Shown here: piece after piece, positions 60,829 through 64,000 of the stretch
How the letters are laid out: each line of letters starts with the position of its first letter
How positions within the stretch are numbered: the stretch's first letter is position 1
Origin: Corella eumyota
Taxonomy: Eukaryota > Chordata > Ascidiacea > Phlebobranchia > Corellidae
DNA: 64,000 nucleotides
NCBI GenBank assembly: GCA_963082875.1
Contig: OY720100.1
Coordinates: 15,834,591-15,898,590, forward strand
Direction: 5' to 3'
Made by a program: the position numbers and the translations under genes
The notes under the pieces: generated by a model
The model's database searches: none
Told to the model about the DNA's origin: nothing
The model's input: the letters and a program-made list of their open reading frames with translations, nothing else

Positions 60829-63778
60829 CTAGAAAAACAAGTTTTGGATGTTGTTGACGGATTTTCTGCAAAACGGGCAAAGTCGACATTTTTTCGAGCA
60901 TTGAAGACAAGTTTGGTGGCCGCATGGTGTCAGTGCAACATTATTTGGTCGCTCCATGCAAATCTGACACGACATTTTGTCCTCTAGGTCACATATCTGT
61001 AAAAAAGAAACCGTAGACCAAACATTTTTTAAGCAATTAAATTTTTTAGTTCTGTAGTGTGGCGAACCGGTCATGGCGTCGGACTACGAGCCGAAAGCTT
61101 TCGGGTTCGAGCCGCGCCAACGTCACACTATTCGCCCTCGAGCCCGGCGTTTACGGATAGCTTAAAACACGTCATAACAGCACACCCTTCCCCAATAAAA
61201 AATATAAAACCTTTCACCTTAAGGTAATATGGAAAAAAAAAATTAAAATTTTTAACAGAACTGACCCCTTCTTTAAATTCTTATAAATTCCATTTAGTCA
61301 TATGGACAGAAAATACCTTTAATTTAAAACCTAATTAAACATTAACAAAAACAGCTAGTGGTAGTTTTTACTACAATTTACCTTTTTCTGCATTTCGATG
61401 ATTTTATCATAAGCTGTTCTTTCATCAAATGAAAATACTTTTCCGTTATAAGTTTTACTTGTTATCTCTTCTTTGCAGATAAAACATTTCCGCATTTTTT
61501 GCACACAGCATGCTGAAGATAAAAATAAAAATATTAGGCTTTAAAATAAAACATTATAAATATGATCTTTAATGGCAAAACATCTTTAAATTTTACCCTA
61601 ACAAGCACTAAAAATGCTTTGGCTATGATATTTTGTTGGTGCACTTATGACAATATTGTCGTCTTAATTTACACACTGGATTATCCAAATGTTATAAAGC
61701 CTTTACTTTTGAAGAAAATAATTTTTAAAGTTGTAACCTTACCTTTACATACAACAGAATGACCACAAGGGTTAAAGGTCACAAGGTTATCATTTTCGTC
61801 GCAAATTTGGCATTTTTCGGGACCACGCGACGCGCTTCCATCTTGCCTGAAATAAAAACAAGAACAAAAAATAAAAAAAAAACATGTTAGAATGAAAGAA
61901 TATTTAAATATTTAATTTTTAAAGTTTAGAAAATGTGGTATCACAAGATTTTTATTTAAAACGAAACTTTTGTTTTTGATGACGTCACTTACTGAGTTGG
62001 GGAAATTTGCACGCAGTTGATGACGCAATCTTTCCACTCCCTAGGTCTGACGTCAACAAAGTGTGAAACTTTTTCTCCGTGGAAAGCCAAGTAACACAAT
62101 ATTGCAAGTGCTTGGTCGCATTTTCCATCCACGTTCAGTAACTTGCGTTTTAATAAAACTAACTTGACCTGAAGTAAATATTTGTGTTGTTATAAAATAA
62201 GTTTTATATTGTTGTGTACTCTACTTTAAAGAGTTTGAAATTTCCATTTAAACAAGCTATAACTTTAACTTTTAAAGGTGCTTTTACAAATGGTATACAC
62301 AGGTTTTAGCACAAATTTTTTTAAACCTTTTTTGATAAAATCTTGCATTTTAAAGCAATTTTTAGTTATTTAAAATAAGTCATATGAATCTAAAGAACGT
62401 CAATATTTGTTAACAACAGTATAAGTTCTTGTGCAAACTTATACAAATGCATTTAGATATGGTTAAGAATGTCTAAACGCAAATTACATACTTGAAGCAA
62501 TCTAGTATTTTGAAAGATATTATCAAATTTTTACATACCTTGTTCCATGAATGAAGTTCTGGCAAATTAACAAGTTTGTGTTTGGCAAATAATCTTGAAT
62601 TTAACACCACGTCAGCACACGTTTGTGATTGGTTGTCTTGGGTGTTTACGTCAATATCTAAGTGGCCAATCAGATCTTGGATAATGGAAATGTTAAAAAG
62701 TGAACAAGCGACTTGAAGTGGAGTTGTCCCTTGATCGTCTCTTGCATTAACATCAACCTCCTAAATATATTTTAACATTTAATTTAAAGTCTGTATATCT
62801 ATTCTTCCAAAGACCTTTTTCTTACACTTTGGGTCCTTAGTTTGACACTTAAAATGTTATTATCAGTAAATGCCAAAGGTTAAATTGAGTAAATAAATTT
62901 TTTTCCAAAAATGAAGTTGTTTGTTTATAGTTTGTACCTGTTCAAGTAGATATTGGACAACTTGTCGTTTGTTGTATGTAGTAGAAATATGTAAAGCTGA
63001 ACTTTTTGATCCTGTTCTTGAGGTCAACAAATTGGGACATTTTTCGTTTAACATTTCAAGGGACCTACAATAAAAAACATTGTAAAAATATTGTTAAAAT
63101 TATATTACTTGATAATAATAAGCAGGTGTTAATAAATTCTGTCTGATATATTGTCTACATTTAAAAGTAATTTAATTTTTCTACAGACGTATTGCCGAAT
63201 AAGAATTCCCTCTTCTATTCAATTACAAACTATATTTAACCAAATTAATATTTATAAGTCTCGAAAAGTTCTATAAATAAAATTCCATCGATTACTTACC
63301 CTACTTTTCCTAAGCTAGCAGCTTGATGGAAACTATTCCAGGTTTTATTGTTTGTTATTTTAAAGTTTATTTTCGGAGAGTTTAGTAACAGAGCGAGACT
63401 GGATCGATCACAACTCACTGCATAATGTAGAGGACTGTTGCCTTCCGAATCCTATAAATAAATAACCAAAATTTAAAACAAAAAAAATAACAAAAATTGG
63501 ATTTCGAAATACAGTTTAAATAAATTTAACAATAAAAGCAGTTTCACTTAAACTTTTAGAAAATATTATTGCATGCAAACTAATGCTGTAACAACATTTT
63601 TTAGTTGGGTTTATACCCAAAACTGTTTACACAATGTCTTATTTCTTTAATATAAATCATATTTACTTTGCAGTTGACGTCACATCCGCTTTCGATCAAA
63701 GTTGAAATACATTGAAGATAATTGCTTCGCTCAGTTTCATTTCGCAACAACAGGTCACCGTTTAAATACAACCGGTAT
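60829..63778 (-). CDS. Mind-bomb-type E3 ubiquitin ligase, C-terminal part
   Basis: Partial gene; the 5' part lies beyond the right edge. Visible exons: 63778-63667, 63451-63300, 63064-62938, 62760-62539, 62168-61993, 61846-61743, 61512-61382, 60996-60829, in phase throughout (1 + 397 codons including stop). Ankyrin repeats come first (e.g. GNSPLHYAVSCDRSSLALLL, DDQGTTPLQVACSLFNISII). A RING follows, split over two exons (CQIC...NPCGHSVVCK and RKCFIC), then a short helical linker. The protein ends in a C-terminal RING (CQICMERPNNVALTPCGHQ, CRLCPFCRK) running almost to the stop. The order ankyrin, RING, linker, RING at the very C-terminus matches MIB1/MIB2, which ubiquitinate Delta/Serrate ligands for Notch signalling (family knowledge). 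MIB1 has three RINGs; only two are seen here, which favours MIB2. The MIB/HERC2 and ZZ domains expected upstream are not visible, so paralogue choice is tentative. Confidence 0.82.
61055..61240 (+). repeat. SINE family B, full length near consensus
   Basis: Head with GGTCATGGCGTCGGACTACG and GGGTTCGAGCCGCGCC, body with CACTATTCGCCCTCGAGCCC, tail CACCTTAAGGTAATATGG and A-run. It lies in the last intron of the Mind-bomb-type gene, antisense, and is probably the youngest family B copy here. Confidence 0.75.
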
Positions 63779-64000
63779 CTAACAAGGTAACATATTATTA
63801 ATATTTGGTGTTCTTTATTTTTGTTCTATTGTAAAAAGGCAAACTTTACAGGCTATATGTTAACATTTGTCTGGCATTTAATCTCTAGTAGTTTTAATTT
63901 ATTTTAAATATAAATAACTTGACAATTGCCTTATTATATTTTTGTTTAATTTTGTGCTACCCTTAAGCAAGTACTGTTAGCAATTTAAATAATGATGCTA
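63779..64000 (-). other. Intron of the Mind-bomb-type gene at the window edge
   Basis: AT-rich sequence upstream of the exon starting at 63778. No further exon is visible before the window ends. Confidence 0.5.

Noticed and set aside
1-64000. Retroviral, Polinton or other virus-derived elements
   Set aside because: No long terminal repeats, polymerase, integrase or capsid-like frames were seen on either strand; mobile content is SINEs and one MITE.

Overview
The window looks like nuclear DNA of a tunicate, most likely Ciona (inference from compact AT-rich sequence, many short introns, abundant tRNA-derived SINEs and the gene content; no species marker was seen). Six protein-coding genes can be resolved. 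Five are complete. Their splice junctions were assigned by hand from GT/AG signals, reading-frame phase and family similarity, and every joined coding length is a multiple of three.

515-17152 (+): a 25-exon KDM6A/UTX-type histone H3K27 demethylase with N-terminal TPRs, a JmjC domain with both Fe(II) histidines and the glutamate, and a C-terminal zinc domain. 17153-19123: intergenic, with SINE remnants. 19124-27422 and 28710-36639 (-): two tandem adhesion-GPCR paralogues with matching GAIN, GPS and 7TM exons but different ectodomains. One has a 1.5-kilo-residue mucin-like stalk in a single exon; the other has a SEA-like segment, an EGF-like module and a short Thr-rich stalk. 39103-55574 (-): a 34-exon gene of 1627 codons whose N-terminus resembles FSIP2, the fibrous-sheath-interacting protein of sperm flagella. 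An intronless 7TM receptor-like gene (45846-46814) lies in its large intron 15. 56539-60255 (-): a short 7-exon paralogue carrying only the N-terminal module. 60829 to beyond the right edge (-): the 3' part of a Mind-bomb-type E3 ligase, with ankyrin repeats and two RING fingers.

Between and inside the genes are at least two tRNA-derived SINE families (13 copies of a ~285-bp family A and 9 of a ~185-bp family B), a third intronic repeat, and a 470-bp hAT-type MITE with a perfect 8-bp target duplication. No viral or retroviral element, CRISPR array or rRNA was seen.

The most interesting region is the FSIP2-like locus. The long protein has about ten copies of a Ser/Ala-rich LSSxAS helix motif, flanked by four helices resembling PKA RII-anchoring helices, one close to the Ht31 AKAP peptide. 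Both FSIP2-like genes have cAMP-response-element-like sites upstream. This suggests a short ancestral version of a sperm-tail PKA scaffold in an invertebrate chordate.
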